From the NCBI GenBank assembly GCA_027604705.1, contig JADHYV010000057.1:61424-125423 (forward strand): 64,000 nucleotides of DNA, given 5' to 3'. Positions 12,091 to 23,139 of this stretch are shown here, one piece after another. The notes beneath the pieces were generated by a model, which was not told the origin of the DNA, made no database searches, and saw nothing but the letters and a program-made list of their open reading frames with translations. The translations under genes and the position numbers were made by a program. This DNA is from Allomyces arbusculus. Taxonomy: Eukaryota > Blastocladiomycota > Blastocladiomycetes > Blastocladiales > Blastocladiaceae. Within the stretch, counting starts at the first letter, position 1. Each line of letters opens with the position of its first letter.

Positions 12091-12350
12091 GTGGGAGGAG
12101 GTCACGAGCGCGGTCGCGAGGTGGGATGGGTGGAGGGCGCATTTTGATGTCTATGGACGGGTAGGCAGCAATGCAATGGATTACAGAAAGTATATACGAA
12201 TATATCTGCTCCTTCCTCCTCATCCATCCAGCCAACGATACGACTTCCACCCGACGCGTCTGCGAGCAAGCAAGACGGCCGACCCTCCGCTCATAAACAC
12301 AAATTTAACGGTTTGACAACAGGAAACAAACAACACCTCCTCTCGCCACC

Positions 12351-13175
12351 TCACAATCGCAGCCGCGCCTGCAACTCGTGCGCGAGCCCCTCGACCGCAG
12401 GCCACCCACTCGCCCCATGACTCGGCCCCGCCTCCGGCAAGACCGGCAGGACGGGCAGTGCCGGATGCAGCCGCTCTACACGAATCAACCGCTCCAACAT
12501 TGCCGTCCTCGGGACGCGCGGCGGCATCCGCAGCCTCGCCGCGACGGCAACCGGCGCGACCGACTTGAACTCGACGCGTTTCTTGACAACCAGCATGTCC
12601 GGCGGGCGCGCGCGGCGCAATGCCGACCGGGGGATCGCGGCTGCGCGCACGGTCAGGACCACGTCGTCGGGCGTCGACCGCGCGCGCGCGTGGATGAGCG
12701 GTGCCGCCGGGGACGTGGGGGCGGCGGGGGAGGTCGGGAGGGGCACGACGAGTTCGAGCGACCCAGAACTGACGAGCATAGCGTCGTCGTCGTCGCCCTC
12801 GTCGAGACCGGCGGGAGCTGGTGGCGGATCAGTCGGCGCGCGCGACCGGCGCGCGATGGCAGGCGACGACGGGAGCGAAATGGCGTGTGTCCGCGTGTGT
12901 CCGCGCGAGCCCGTGCGCCGACGCGCTGGGGGAGTGGGCGGCATTGCAACAAGACCGTCGATTTGCGCGCGCGTGCTGCTGCTGGGCGACGAGGCGCGGC
13001 GATCGCGCGGCGTGGAGGAGATGGAGGCGGGCCACGCGGATGGTGCAGCGGAGAAGAAGAAGGGACTCGGTTTTGTCGCGAACGGTGGTGCAATCGTCGC
13101 GGGCGGTCCCGGTGTCGGCGCGAGCGGCGCGCCGCGCGGGAGGCACGGCAGCAGCGCGCTGGAGATGGAGTCCAT
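12351..13175 (-). CDS. Uncharacterised low-complexity protein
   Basis: Single open frame of 274 residues starting MDSISSALLPCLP at 13175; an in-frame extension to 13292 begins less plausibly. It is rich in Ala, Pro, Ser and Arg, with an acidic patch (DEGDDDD) near the middle. A more ordered basic C-terminal part holds DMLVVKKRVEFKSV and TAMLERLIRVERLHP. No known domain is recognised. It lies convergent with TFB2 (about 260 bases between stops). In GC-rich DNA a long frame can occur by chance. The ordered C-terminus argues mildly that it is real. Confidence 0.4.
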   Translation of the reverse strand: MDSISSALLPCLPRGAPLAPTPGPPATIAPPFATKPSPFFFSAAPSAWPASISSTPRDRRASSPSSSTRAQIDGLVAMPPTPPARRRTGSRGHTRTHAISLPSSPAIARRSRAPTDPPPAPAGLDEGDDDDAMLVSSGSLELVVPLPTSPAAPTSPAAPLIHARARSTPDDVVLTVRAAAIPRSALRRARPPDMLVVKKRVEFKSVAPVAVAARLRMPPRVPRTAMLERLIRVERLHPALPVLPVLPEAGPSHGASGWPAVEGLAHELQARLRL

Positions 13176-13446
13176 TGCGAGCGGTGGCAAGGGCGGGGCG
13201 TGAGCGTGCGATGATGTGTTGACGGCGCGAACGAAGCGGGGCGGCTGATGACGAGCGAGCGAAAGCGGAGACCCATGGGGAGCCAAAAACAAAACGAGAG
13301 CAGAGGGAGCAGAAATGGCACCAGCCAGCGCAAAAACGTGACCGCGATTTGCTCAGTTTGAAGGTGCATGTTGCAACCAAGGAGAGTCGCACTGAAGTCT
13401 TGTCACGCTATCTTGTTCTTCACTAACCAACACACTCCTCCTCCTT

Positions 13447-14286
13447 TCAGCATCCCTTGCCGTCAATTCCGCATGCCGTGCCCGCCGCGACCGCCTGCGC
13501 TGCTGCCGACTCCAACGTCGCCGCGTTACCCTCTGCAAACGACTCGCGGTGCACGCGCTCGAAAATCGCCAAGAACTCGGTCGGATCCTCGGCCCCAGAG
13601 ATGTGGTGCTTGCCCGCAATCGTGAAATCGGGCACACCGCGCACGCCGCGGCGGCGCGCCTCGGCAAGTTCGCCGCGCACTTCGTAACCTTGCTCGCCAG
13701 ACGTCAAGAACTCGCGAGTCTGGTCCGCGTCGAGCCCTGCGGCAACGGCACCGTCGACGAGCGTATCGTGCACCGACAGCGCCTTGCCCTCTTCAAAGTA
13801 GGCGCGGAACAGGTGTTCGGCGAGCACGTTCTGCTTGGTCGACCCAAATTCGACGAGCACGTGCCGCATGAGCTGGCGGAGAGGCACGATTCCAGGTCAG
13901 ATTCATGATTTTCAATCACGTTCGGTGACGAGAGCATCACGTACGCGATGGTAATCAAACGTGTTGCCCGTCATCCCGTCATGCTTGAACTTGATCCCCA
14001 CGTCCTGCGCAAACCTGTCGAGCCGCGCCTCGAGTTGCGGCGCCATAGGACCAAACTTGTGCGCATACATGGCACGCTTGGAAATAGGTTCAGTGGGCAG
14101 CGTCGCATCGAGCTCAAATGGCTGCCATTGCACATCAAATTCGAGTCGGGGCTGCGGCGCCGGGTGCCGGTCCTGGTACAGGCGCAGGCCTTGCTCCATG
14201 CGCCGCTTGCCAATGTAACAGAACGGGCACACGCCGTCCGAGACAATATCGATTGTGACGCGGCGGGCAAGCGTGGACGTGGCCAT
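13447..14286 (-). CDS. DsbA-like thioredoxin-fold oxidoreductase (FrnE type)
   Basis: Exons 14286-13945 and 13872-13447, joined across a 72-base intron with a GTACGT donor; 255 residues. The first strand IDIVSDGVCPFCYIG carries the redox CPFC pair at residues 20 and 23. Next come NTFDYHR, then LMRHVLVEFGSTKQN and LFRAYFEEGK, then GVRGVPDFTI with the cis-proline. These are the landmarks of the DsbA/FrnE family, also called 2-hydroxychromene-2-carboxylate isomerase/DsbA-like. Such proteins act as thiol oxidoreductases or isomerases, and the substrate here is unknown. The start at 14286 fits the usual family N-terminus. Upstream sequence would read as an Arg-rich possible mitochondrial leader, but it has no ATG before an in-frame stop. 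It faces away from the WD40 gene at 14844. Confidence 0.85.
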
Positions 14287-14843
14287 GATGGTGAAGGTGC
14301 GAGCGAGTGCAGCAAGTGCGCGGGCGGTGGCGATGGACGAGGGCTGGATTGCGCTTCGACGAAACCGGGTGGAGAGCAAAGATAGCGGCAAATGAATCGC
14401 GGGCGGGTGCTCGTTTTATGGTCCGCGACGCCCATGCATCGCCAGATTGGTTGTGCTCCTTGCTGTCGTCAAAATCGCACTACAACTCCTGCTCACGCAC
14501 TTGCACGCGTTCATGGCGCGATGATCGCCCGCCGCCGGGTCGCGTGCGGGCAAACGGCGTGCTGATTTGGTTTGGTCATGGTTGATGGCCGAATCGTGGG
14601 GAATGCAGGAGCGTGTTCAAGCCAGAAGTGAAGAAGCCGACTTGCCGCCGACTGACGCTGACAAAGCCTGGCCGCCCCCACAGCAACGCATCACGAGCCT
14701 CAGTGTGACTACCGCGCACGACCGTCCTCCAGAAACCAGGAACACGACCTCCTCCATTCAACAGTATCAAGCCGACTCGAGGCTTGGATACGCGCGCAAA
14801 AGCTCGAAAAAATTCCAAAAACACCGCGCGCACCACTGCAACC
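14287..14843. other. Divergent promoter region
   Basis: Shared upstream region of the FrnE-type gene (-) and the MAK11-like gene (+). No other gene seen. Confidence 0.4.
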
Positions 14844-16345
14844 ATGCCGCTTCTCAGGATATCCGCTGGCTCCTACGAGCGCCTTTTGTTCGGCTACGTG
14901 CTCGACACCGACACGGGCGCGCACGAGCAACTGTTCGGGTTTGGCGCGCACGTCGGATGCATCAAGTCAGCCGTCGTCTCGTCCAAGGCCGGCGGCACGC
15001 TCGCGACTGGTGGGCAAGACGAGTTGATCAAGGTGTTTTCGCTGCGCACGCTCAAGTCACTCGGCGAGCTGTTTTTACACACGGGCACCGTGACGTGCCT
15101 GCAAGCGTTTTCGGCCACGCACCTCGTCTCGGGCGACGAGGTCGGAAAAGTGGTGTTGTGGCGCACCAAGGACTGGGAGGCGCTCAAGGTGCTCAAGGGA
15201 CACAAGTACGTTGGGATCGTGCAATGACTGTTGACGAACGCGCTGCAGCCGCTGACGATCGAGCGATGCGGCATTGTAGGGCTGCGATCACGGGCATTGC
15301 CATCCACCCGACGGGTAAGCTTGCGCTGACCGTGTCCTCGGACCGCGTTGTGATTTGCTGGAACCTGCTGCGCGGGATCAAGGCGACCAAGAGCAAGCTC
15401 CCGGAATGTACGCGTTTCCGCTCGTAATTCTCCACCAAACGAATCCCTTTCTCATCCCCCTCTCTTTCCGTCTTAACAGCCCCCTTTGGCATCCACTTCA
15501 ACCCGTCCGGCACGCACTACGCCGTCCTCTACAACAACGCGCTCATCATTTACGACACGCTCTCGACTGCGGCCATTGGCGCGTTCCAGAGCAAAGTGCG
15601 GCTCAATGCGTTCCGGTTCATTGACGACGGCCAAATCGTGATTGGACTCGACGACGGCGCCGTCAAGATCCTGCGTGTGGCCCCCGTTACCACCGACGAG
15701 GACGAGGGCGACCAGGTGACGCTGACCGTGGCTGCCGACCTCGTTAAACCCGTCAAAACCGCTGTTGTGCCGACGATTGCGCGCGTGCGCGACCTGGCTG
15801 TGGTCACGGCTCCGAGCGACGACGCGGAAGCGCAGGACGAGACGTATGTGGTCGCGGCGAGCTCGGATGGCGCGATCACGACGTGGGCGTGCCCGGCACT
15901 GCGGGCCGATCGCGACAAGGTGGAGACGGTGGAGCCGCTCGGCACGCTGAACACCAAGTGCCGACTGACGTGTTTGGCTGTCGACATTGTGAACCCGGAA
16001 CTCGTTGAGGAGGAGAGCGACGACGACGAGGATGTGGCCGAGGAGCAAGCCGAAGCCGCAGATCTCGCGTCCGACAACGAGGACGAGGAGGCCGGCAGCG
16101 ATGCCGGAAGCGACGAGGATGATGAACCGACACTGCCGCTGCCGCAACCTCGCAAGGCCGCCGCTCCCGCAGTTAAACGCACAACGGCACCGGCCGCGCC
16201 CGCCAAGAAGCGCAAGCAAACTGTGCCGGCCGCAGAACCGCCGGCCAAGAAAAAGGTGGCTACGACGACTCTGGAGCCGCCGGCCAAGAAAAAGAAGACG
16301 CCGGCCCCGGGGCCGGCCGCAAAACGCGGCAAGCGTCGCGCGTGA
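14844..16345 (+). CDS. MAK11: WD40 ribosome-biogenesis protein, MAK11/PAK1IP1-like
   Basis: Exons 14844-15205, 15280-15407 and 15480-16345; 451 residues. WD40 repeats start at about residue 30. Family landmarks are GHKAAITGIAIHPTGKLALT and the next repeat beginning FGIHFNPSGTHYAVLYNNAL, both typical of Mak11/PAK1IP1. After the propeller (about residue 370) comes an acidic stretch (EEESDDDEDVAEEQAE), then a Lys/Pro/Ala-rich tail ending KRGKRRA, as expected for a nucleolar protein. Mak11 is needed for 60S ribosome maturation. The vertebrate orthologue also binds p21-activated kinase. The second junction is in phase with a TAACAG acceptor. The main uncertainty is orthologue naming among WD40 proteins. 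Confidence 0.82.
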
Positions 16346-17009
16346 GTGTTGTCGATGCGGACAAGGGTGCGATCAATTAATGAAGATTATTTTGGTGTGT
16401 CGCGAGCGCGAACTTTGCCGTTCAGAACCGCTTCGCATACTCCTGGTCAGGAGACCTCCCTCTTCGGGACCGCTCGTCGATCAGGCGATGGGGGGGGGGG
16501 GGGGGGGGGGGATGCAAATGTGGGCGAACGCGCGGACGAGCGAAGAATGATCGCACAGAATGATCGCGCGTCATCCTGTTCATCACCTCCGCCGCTCTTC
16601 GCCCAACACTTCGCCTTGGTTGCCGAACCAAGAGCAGACACATGCGAGGGCGCTGCCGGTGCGGTGCAGCCGCGTTTCACAGACATCAATTAACATTTGC
16701 GCGGGTCTCACGACGGTGCGACGTTGTGACCCTTTTGATTCGTGCGCAGAAGACCCAAAACGAGGATCTGATGAGTCAAAAATGGCCAGCGCAGAAGGGA
16801 CAATCAAAGCGGTGCGAGACTGGTCACAACCCATCGCCGCCAGCGCATTTCTCACGAGCTCGTCGGCGATGCGGTAAACCGTTGCCTTTGTCTTCGTCGT
16901 CGTGTCCGCCGCCCTACAAAGACTGGCCCCGCCCCCCGTCGACGATCGCCATCTTCTCTCTCCTCCAACCGGCCGGGCATCGCTCTCCGTTCTCCACCCA
17001 ATCTCCACC
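16346..17009. other. Intergenic region with a long G run
   Basis: No gene. It contains a run of 22 G at 16490-16511 (listed separately), just 3' of the MAK11-like gene. Confidence 0.5.
16490..16511 (+). repeat. Homopolymer run of 22 G
   Basis: Uninterrupted G run counted directly from the sequence. It could form a G-quadruplex on the plus strand and is prone to sequencing length error. Confidence 0.95.
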
Positions 17010-17531
17010 ATGTCGCCCGTCACGCACGATCAAGAATTCGCTGGCGATTTCGCTGCCACGCCCGACGCGACCTGGACGCCGCCGGCCTACCACGGCCGCC
17101 GCCGCGGCGCCGTCTCGCTCGCGCACGGATCGACCGCGCACCTCGCGCTTCTCTCATCGCTCGGCCTGTCCGCTCCCGTCGACCACGCTGCGCCCGTTGC
17201 CCTGGCCACTGAAATCGCGCCGCCGTCGCCCATGACGCGCCGCATGCCGACACCGTGCAGCCCGGCCTTTGCGCGCTTGTCGCTGCTTGACGGCGCAGAA
17301 GGGTCGATGTCGTCGCCGTCGTCTCCGCCGTGCGCTCGTCACGCGCGCAGTCCGCGCACGGCGCGTGCCGGTCTTCTGGCCCGCTCCAAGTCCATGACAG
17401 CCACGGACGCCAAGTACGCGCGCGCGATCGTGCCGCCGACGACGGCCGTCCCGCCGCCGCCGAGCCCGTCGCTGCGCCAAGCGCGACTCCTGGACGGGGC
17501 CGCGACCGCCGTCGCATCGTCAGCCATCTGA
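17010..17531 (+). CDS. Uncharacterised small low-complexity protein
   Basis: Open frame of 173 residues. The start MSPVTHDQEFAGDF has a good context (CCACCATG). An in-frame start further upstream at 16902 seems less likely. Composition is Ala/Pro/Ser/Arg-rich with short SP and SPxR motifs that could be phosphorylation sites. No domain, signal peptide or membrane segment is seen. Evidence is limited to the open frame and start context, so it may not be a gene. Confidence 0.35.
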   Translation: MSPVTHDQEFAGDFAATPDATWTPPAYHGRRRGAVSLAHGSTAHLALLSSLGLSAPVDHAAPVALATEIAPPSPMTRRMPTPCSPAFARLSLLDGAEGSMSSPSSPPCARHARSPRTARAGLLARSKSMTATDAKYARAIVPPTTAVPPPPSPSLRQARLLDGAATAVASSAI

Positions 17532-18331
17532 AGTAAGAGCCACGGGTTTTTTGCGGTGCGCCGCAAGCGCTGCGCCCATCAAGTCCCCACCGCTCTGCGC
17601 CCCCTTTGCTCCGCCGCCGTTTCGTGCCCACCGTTCAAACCAAGATCCCCCAAGTAGACCGTCATCAAGTCCCCGCATGCGTGTGTGCGCGCATGCCGTG
17701 TGTGTGTGCCAGCCGCGGTCGACGGCAGCAGCATCATTAGTCCCTGGCTCTCCCATCCGTCCCCCCCCCCCTCCCCTATCCGTTCCGCACTTATTTCCCT
17801 CTTCGTGCTCGTTTGTTGGCCCGTGCGGCCTGGTGGCGTACACCGCTTGCCCTGGCACTAGACGCGGTTCCCCCCCCGGATCGATCGGGGACGCACCCGC
17901 TGGGCATGCGGTTCGTCGGCCTCGCGCACGCTGCCGCGCGCAGTTCCTGGCATACCCCACCATGGAATCTATCATCGTTTTTTTTCGTTGTCGTCTCGCA
18001 TTCTCCATATCCCCACTTCCTCTTATCGCGTATCCATTCTCGTGTTTTTTTCGTTCGTGTGGGTGGCAAACAAATTAATAATCATCGTGCCGTTTATTCG
18101 TCTCTTTGCGTGAACGTCATCTGCAATTCTTCAGGTAAGATGTGCAAGAAATTGAGCGATCACAACTCGCCAGTCCTCGCGGACGGTGCTCATCGCTCAT
18201 GCTCGTCACCCATGTTCGTCGCTGCTCCAGCTACATCTCCACGTCACAATGACCTTGCTTGAACGCAGTTCACCACGCCTTCACTCAGTCGCGTCGAAAG
18301 CACATCAACCACAGCGACCATCGCTCGTGCC
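17532..18331. other. Intergenic region
   Basis: Open frames here on both strands look like compositional artefacts. A C-rich tract lies at 17761-17772. No gene is supported. Confidence 0.4.
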
Positions 18332-19314
18332 ATGATCGCCCACAAAACCAGCGCGAAATATACCGCTCTATTTTCCCCACCCATCCACGCCAAGCATACC
18401 AACAATTTGTGGGCCCACGACGCGGCAGCGCAGTTCCCGGCCGACTTGATCCAAATCAAAGCAAACCGCGTCGCGAATCGCGATCAGACCAACATCATTC
18501 GGCAAAGAAGAAAACCTGCGGCCACGTCCTCCAATGTGTCCCGCAACACCGCTCGGCCAGCCACCTCGCAGACCAACACGAGCAGCAATGATCACAACAG
18601 CAAGAAGGCTGACCCAGCCGCGTCAGTCGACACTAGCGACACGTCCAACAACGAGAACGAGGTCGAGAACCGTCGTCTCCGCGACGAGCACCAAACCGCA
18701 TGGATCAAATTTTACGCGCAATCCTTGACGACCGTCTTTCTCGGCCAGATCACGACCAAACTCGAGGACCTGGCCGCGGTCGATCCCTTCATGCGCTGGG
18801 TCCCGACCCATCTCACTACCGTATCGCCCGCTCAGCACGCCATGTTCAATCTCCACCTGCTCGATTCCGTTGGGCCAGCATTTGCTTTTTCGGACCCGGA
18901 TGTGATGATGGTCTTGAGCTCACGCGTGCTCCATATCAACTTGGCGCTCATGAACATCTGACGTGTCGCATGTGTCGCTCGCAGACTTTCCGTTCCTGCC
19001 CCGGTTTTTGCCCGACCAGCTCAAGGCGAATTCCTTCATATCGACGGTGTTCGGTGTTCTTGCTAGCCGTGCGCCAGGTCGAGGGAAGCCCTTGATGCCT
19101 GGCTTGTAGGATCTGTACTACGCAGGGAAGTCACGGCCTTTGCACGGCTCTCGCCGACCAGAACAAGATGAAAGCGGCCGGCTCGCTCACGGCATTTTTG
19201 GACAGCATTCTCCACGAGCACGCGCCCTGGATGAAGGGGCTCCCGATGCCGCTGCGCTTGCAATTTGAGGGCATGACGTGCTGCTCCATACCTCCAACGT
19301 TACTTGAGAAGTAG
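18332..19314 (+). CDS. Uncharacterised gene, exon structure unresolved, possibly broken
   Basis: The first part (18332-18961) encodes 209 residues: a polar Asn/Ser/Thr-rich N-terminus, then an ordered helical-looking part with FYAQSLTTVFLGQITTKLED and HLTTVSPAQHAMFNLHLLDS. Two more protein-like pieces follow. About 18985-19080 reads FPFLPRFLPDQLKANSFIS and VFGVLASRAPG. About 19125-19314 reads ADQNKMKAAGSLTAFLDSIL and HEHAPWMKGLPMPLRLQFEG, ending at a TAG at 19312-19314. A CGCAG acceptor precedes each later piece, but I found no canonical donors that keep phase. Either introns use weak sites or the gene carries frameshifts. I recognise no family. Confidence 0.4.
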
Positions 19315-19706
19315 ACCTTAGAGGACCGATTGCTTCATTTCCGTTCAAACTTCCACAACATTTCACGCTTGTTCACCATTTGAGAAAAAAAAGAGAAGAC
19401 AGAGCGACCTGACAAACTGATCTGAACAGGCAGAACAGCGGCCGCCCAGCAAAGCAGCAGCGAAGGGGAAAACAATGAAAACCAACACGACAAGAATAGG
19501 TTGCCTATGAGGTAATATAGGAGAGAAACACGATTCGAAAAAACGCTCAGTGCGGGGTGCCGCGCCGCGGGTGGTTGGCCTGCCACCAACGTCCCATCCT
19601 TATGAGGCAGGGACGAATGCGAAGGCGACGAGACGCAAACCCCTCCACAAGCGGCACGACACCTTGCCCGCACGGCAGCTCCCACGCCTACGCGCGACGA
19701 CGCCAT
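19315..19706. other. Intergenic region, convergent
   Basis: Lies between the ends of two genes on opposite strands; it should contain both 3' ends. Nothing else seen. Confidence 0.4.
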
Positions 19707-21228
19707 TTAGGCGCGGTCCTTGGTGACGTTGTGCATGGCCTCGGCAAGGTACTTGACGTTGCCCGACGAGATACCGGCAATCGAGATGCGGCCGTCGCGC
19801 GTCAGGTAGACGGCAAACTCGGACTTGAGGCGGTCGACCTCCTCGGGCTTGAGCCCGGTGTAGCAGAACATGCCAATCTGCGACGTGATGTGCTCCCAGT
19901 TGAGCTTGGAGTTGAAGTCGTGCACGAGGTGGTTCTGCAGGGCGGCACGCATCGAGATGATGCGGTCGGCCATGAGCTTGACCTCGTCGCGCCACTCGGC
20001 GTGCAGCTCGGGCGTGTTGAGCACGGTCGAGACGATGCGCGCGCCGTTCATGGGCGGGTTCGAGTACATCGGGCGGACAAGGATTTTGAGCTGCGACTCG
20101 ACGCGCTTGGCCTCCTCGGCGTCGGCGCCCACAATCGAGAACGTGCCCACACGCTCACCGTAGAGACCAATGTTCTTGGCAAACGACTGCGCCAGGCACA
20201 GACGGCCCTCACCGGCGATCGCGCCCTCCGACGCGAAATAGCGCAGCGCAAACGCGTCCTTCTGCGGGTCGCCCGAGGCAAACCCTTGGTAGGCCATGTC
20301 GAAGAAGGCGTAGTGGCCCTTGCCGTCGATCGCCTCGTGGATCGCCTTCCACTGCTCGGGCGTCGGGTCGACGCCGGTCGGGTTGTGCGCGCACGCGTGC
20401 AGCAGGATGATCGACCGCTCGGGCGCGGCTTTCAGGTCGGCGAGGAGACCCTCAATGTCGAGGCCGTTTGTCGACTTGTCAAAGTACCGGTACCCGTGCA
20501 CTTCGAGCCCCGAGTCGCGGAAAATCGGCGTGTGGTTGCCCCACGACGGCGTCGGCAGGTAGATGCGCTTGGCGTGCGGGTACCACCGGTTCAGGAACTC
20601 GCCACCAATGCGCAGCGCGCCCGTGCCCGAAATCGACTGCGTGATCGCCACCTGTTGGATTTTTCGGATGAGTCAAAGAGGAGTAACCGTGCGTTAGCGT
20701 GGAATGTTCTCGTTGCTTGCGCTGGCCGAGATGCAGTCACGATAACGCATCAGAAAGAAATAAAAAACCGTACGCGCTTCTCGCCAAGCACCTCCGACTC
20801 GTCGCCGTAGGCCAGGCGCGCCGCGGCCTTGGTGAACTCGGGCAGACCCGTGATACCGAGGTACTCCTTGTCGAGGTGCTTGTCGGCCATGATCTTCTCG
20901 GCCTTACGCACGCACGAGAGCACGTAGGGCTTGCCGGCGTCGTCACGGTAGGCACCCACACCCAGGTTCATCTTCTTGGGGTTCGAGTCGGCCTTGAACG
21001 CCTCGGTGACTAGTTCATTTGCGCAGATCGCAGGAGCACGTTTGTCCGTCAGCGCTTGTGATCCTTGGCATGCATGCACAGCACGATCGCGCGGGGAGCG
21101 AGCAGAGCCATACCACCGAGAATCGGATCGGGCGGGCCCATCTTGACGTTGGCCCAGGTCGACGCGGCGCGGCGCACGAGGCCGGGCACGCGCGCGGTGC
21201 GCGCGGCAGACGAGACACACGAGTACAT
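19707..21228 (-). CDS. Aspartate aminotransferase, mitochondrial type
   Basis: Exons 21228-21117, 21009-20774 and 20651-19707; 430 residues, the usual length for a mitochondrial form. The N-terminus ([20 protein letters not shown]) is Arg/Ser/Ala-rich without acids and looks like a mitochondrial import signal, followed by [13 protein letters not shown]. It swaps the amino group between aspartate and 2-oxoglutarate using PLP. The PLP-binding lysine is in [16 protein letters not shown] (about residue 275). The cofactor-contacting HNPTGVDPT and FFDMAYQG (Asp about 234) are present, as is [10 protein letters not shown] for the dimer/active-site region. Joints restore [11 protein letters not shown] and [20 protein letters not shown] exactly as in the family. 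Role: malate-aspartate shuttle and nitrogen metabolism, alongside the NAD-glutamate dehydrogenase at the end of the window. Confidence 0.96.
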
Positions 21229-22512
21229 TGTGGGAGTAGGGGGTGGGCAAGCGCGGGAGAGCGAGAGAGAGAGCAAGCTGTCCCACGGTGCGGCACGTCT
21301 TGAAAGCTGGAGGCCGACAAGACTTGCGTTTGCGCGGCGGTGGGTTCTCGGCGCCTTCTCTCCATGCAACAGATCGATCTGCTTCAGGGCTTGCGAAAGA
21401 AAACCAAAGGCAAACGCACGGATCAGCACGCCGAATGCCGACCGAGGATCAGCAAGGGTCCACATCACCAAAGCAACCTGGCCCCGCAAAATCCCGAAAC
21501 CCAGGATGCAGGTCGTGTAAAACGCACCAGTTCGCACAGAAACGGCCGTGCTTTGCACGGATTCTTGTGCGAGAAGACTGCGGGATGCCACACGATCGAC
21601 GCACCAACCCGCCGAAAATGCCCGGCCTTCGGAAAGCGGCACGTGCGTGCGACTTGGACTCGATCAAGCGAAGCGAGGGCTCTGACAGGCGTGACACGCG
21701 ATCGCGTCGAGTGTCTTCGTCTTGATCAACCTCGCCGCGGCTGGTTGTACCGGGCGCTGCGACCGACCGCGACATGAGGGTGTTTTCCCGGCGCTGCAGA
21801 CGGTGGCCGCGCGTATTCTTGAGCAGAGTGCCGCTACCCGCTTGCTTCCAAGACAGCGCCGGAAAGTACTCGTGGCCTTTGCGCCAGATCAGCCGTGACA
21901 GTGGGCGCTTCACTGGAGACAGAGCTGGCGACGGTGCAGGCATACTTTAACGCGTCCGTTACGCAACCGCTTTCCGGTCTTCCATGTGCGCAGCTCGCAA
22001 TCAGCCCGCCGAGCGTCCACGCCGACACACCCCACCCCCCACGCGCGCATGCACCTTGGCTGAGCCCTCGTCCGACTTCGCCGCTTGTTCACGTCACCCC
22101 GAAATAGTAGGCACGCGCAGAGCTGTCATACCGGCGGCATTGCGTGTCTTTCCAGGTTCAATCAATCGGCGCGGCATCGTCTACCTTCGCCGGTCCTGTT
22201 CCTGTCCGTTGCCCAGCTTCGCCATTTTCGTCCGACGTTTGTACTCTCGAACGCCAGGGCTTGGGCCTCAAGTGGATCACATCGTTTGCGCCCGCGGCAT
22301 CGCCGGTGGCGAAACGGTCGACCGAGCATCACGTCGTTCTCGCTGTTGAGGTGCTTTGCCGCGATAATGCTTGAGCACACGACCCAGCCGCCATTCGCCC
22401 ACCGGCCCGCCCATAAATACCAGCGGCTCCCCCACGGCAATCTTTCCACCACCTCAAGTCGACCGACCAGGCATCCGAGCTCTTCCAACCAACCCACTTC
22501 ACCAACGCCACC
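21229..22512. other. Divergent intergenic region
   Basis: About 1.3 kb between aspartate aminotransferase (-) and the first secreted-family gene (+). No gene is supported. A CATAAATAC element at 22410-22418, about 95 bases before the ATG at 22513, may be a TATA box for that gene. Confidence 0.45.
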
Positions 22513-23139
22513 ATGACCTTCAACGCTCGCGCCATTCTCGCTGCCGTCCTCGCGCTCATCCTGTCGGCCGCCGTCCTCACCACGGCCGCGCCCATCGAGA
22601 GCGTCATGACCGGCGTCAAGGCCATCTCTGCCTCGATGAGTCTTGACGGCGAGCCCGTAAGCACGTTCTCGATCAAGATCACCGACGAGTACTACAACGC
22701 CGACGCGCACTCGGGTTTCCTCGCCGTCGCCCCTGGCACAACCGCGCCCACGACCATTGCCAAGGTGGAGGTCACCGCCAAGGATCTCTCGAAAGACCTG
22801 CTCGCGGCTGGGCTCGACTTCACGATTCGCGAGGCGTGCACGGCCAAGGCTGCGTGGGACGCGCAGGGCCGTGGCGATGTCGTCTCGTCAGGTGCCAACT
22901 GGGCGGCCTACGCGTCGGGTAACTTGGCTGGCAAGTACGGCCTGCTCGCCACGTCGAGCATGACCAACCAGAACACGATCGTCTCGCAGACGCAGTCGAA
23001 CGATGACAAGGCGGGCGTTACGCGCGTCATTATGGACCCGACCCTCTCGGCGTCACAGCACTACAACAAGTTCCTCATCGTGTCCACGGCCAACGCCCCG
23101 GCCCGCCAGCTGGGCTGTGTCGCGATCAACGTCGTCTAA
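22513..23139 (+). CDS. Secreted protein of unknown family, copy 1
   Basis: Single-exon gene of 208 residues. The N-terminus has a clear signal peptide: a short polar start, then AILAAVLALILSAAVLTTAA, with cleavage likely near residues 27-30. The mature part is shared with the gene at 24755: TFSIKITDEYYNADAHSGFL, TTIAKVEVTAKDLSKDL, FTIREACTAKAAWDAQGR, YASGNLAGKYGLLATSS, VTRVIMDPTLSA, and a C-terminal LGCVAINVV. Two conserved cysteines (in ACTAK and LGC) could form a disulfide. It ends without a Ser-rich stalk or hydrophobic tail, so it is probably released rather than anchored. I do not recognise the fold; a beta-sandwich is a guess. Confidence 0.8.
   Translation: MTFNARAILAAVLALILSAAVLTTAAPIESVMTGVKAISASMSLDGEPVSTFSIKITDEYYNADAHSGFLAVAPGTTAPTTIAKVEVTAKDLSKDLLAAGLDFTIREACTAKAAWDAQGRGDVVSSGANWAAYASGNLAGKYGLLATSSMTNQNTIVSQTQSNDDKAGVTRVIMDPTLSASQHYNKFLIVSTANAPARQLGCVAINVV

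Noticed and set aside
14287-14391. Mitochondrial leader extension of the FrnE-type gene
   Set aside because: The segment looks leader-like, but the frame begins at a TTG and an in-frame stop lies upstream with no ATG between.
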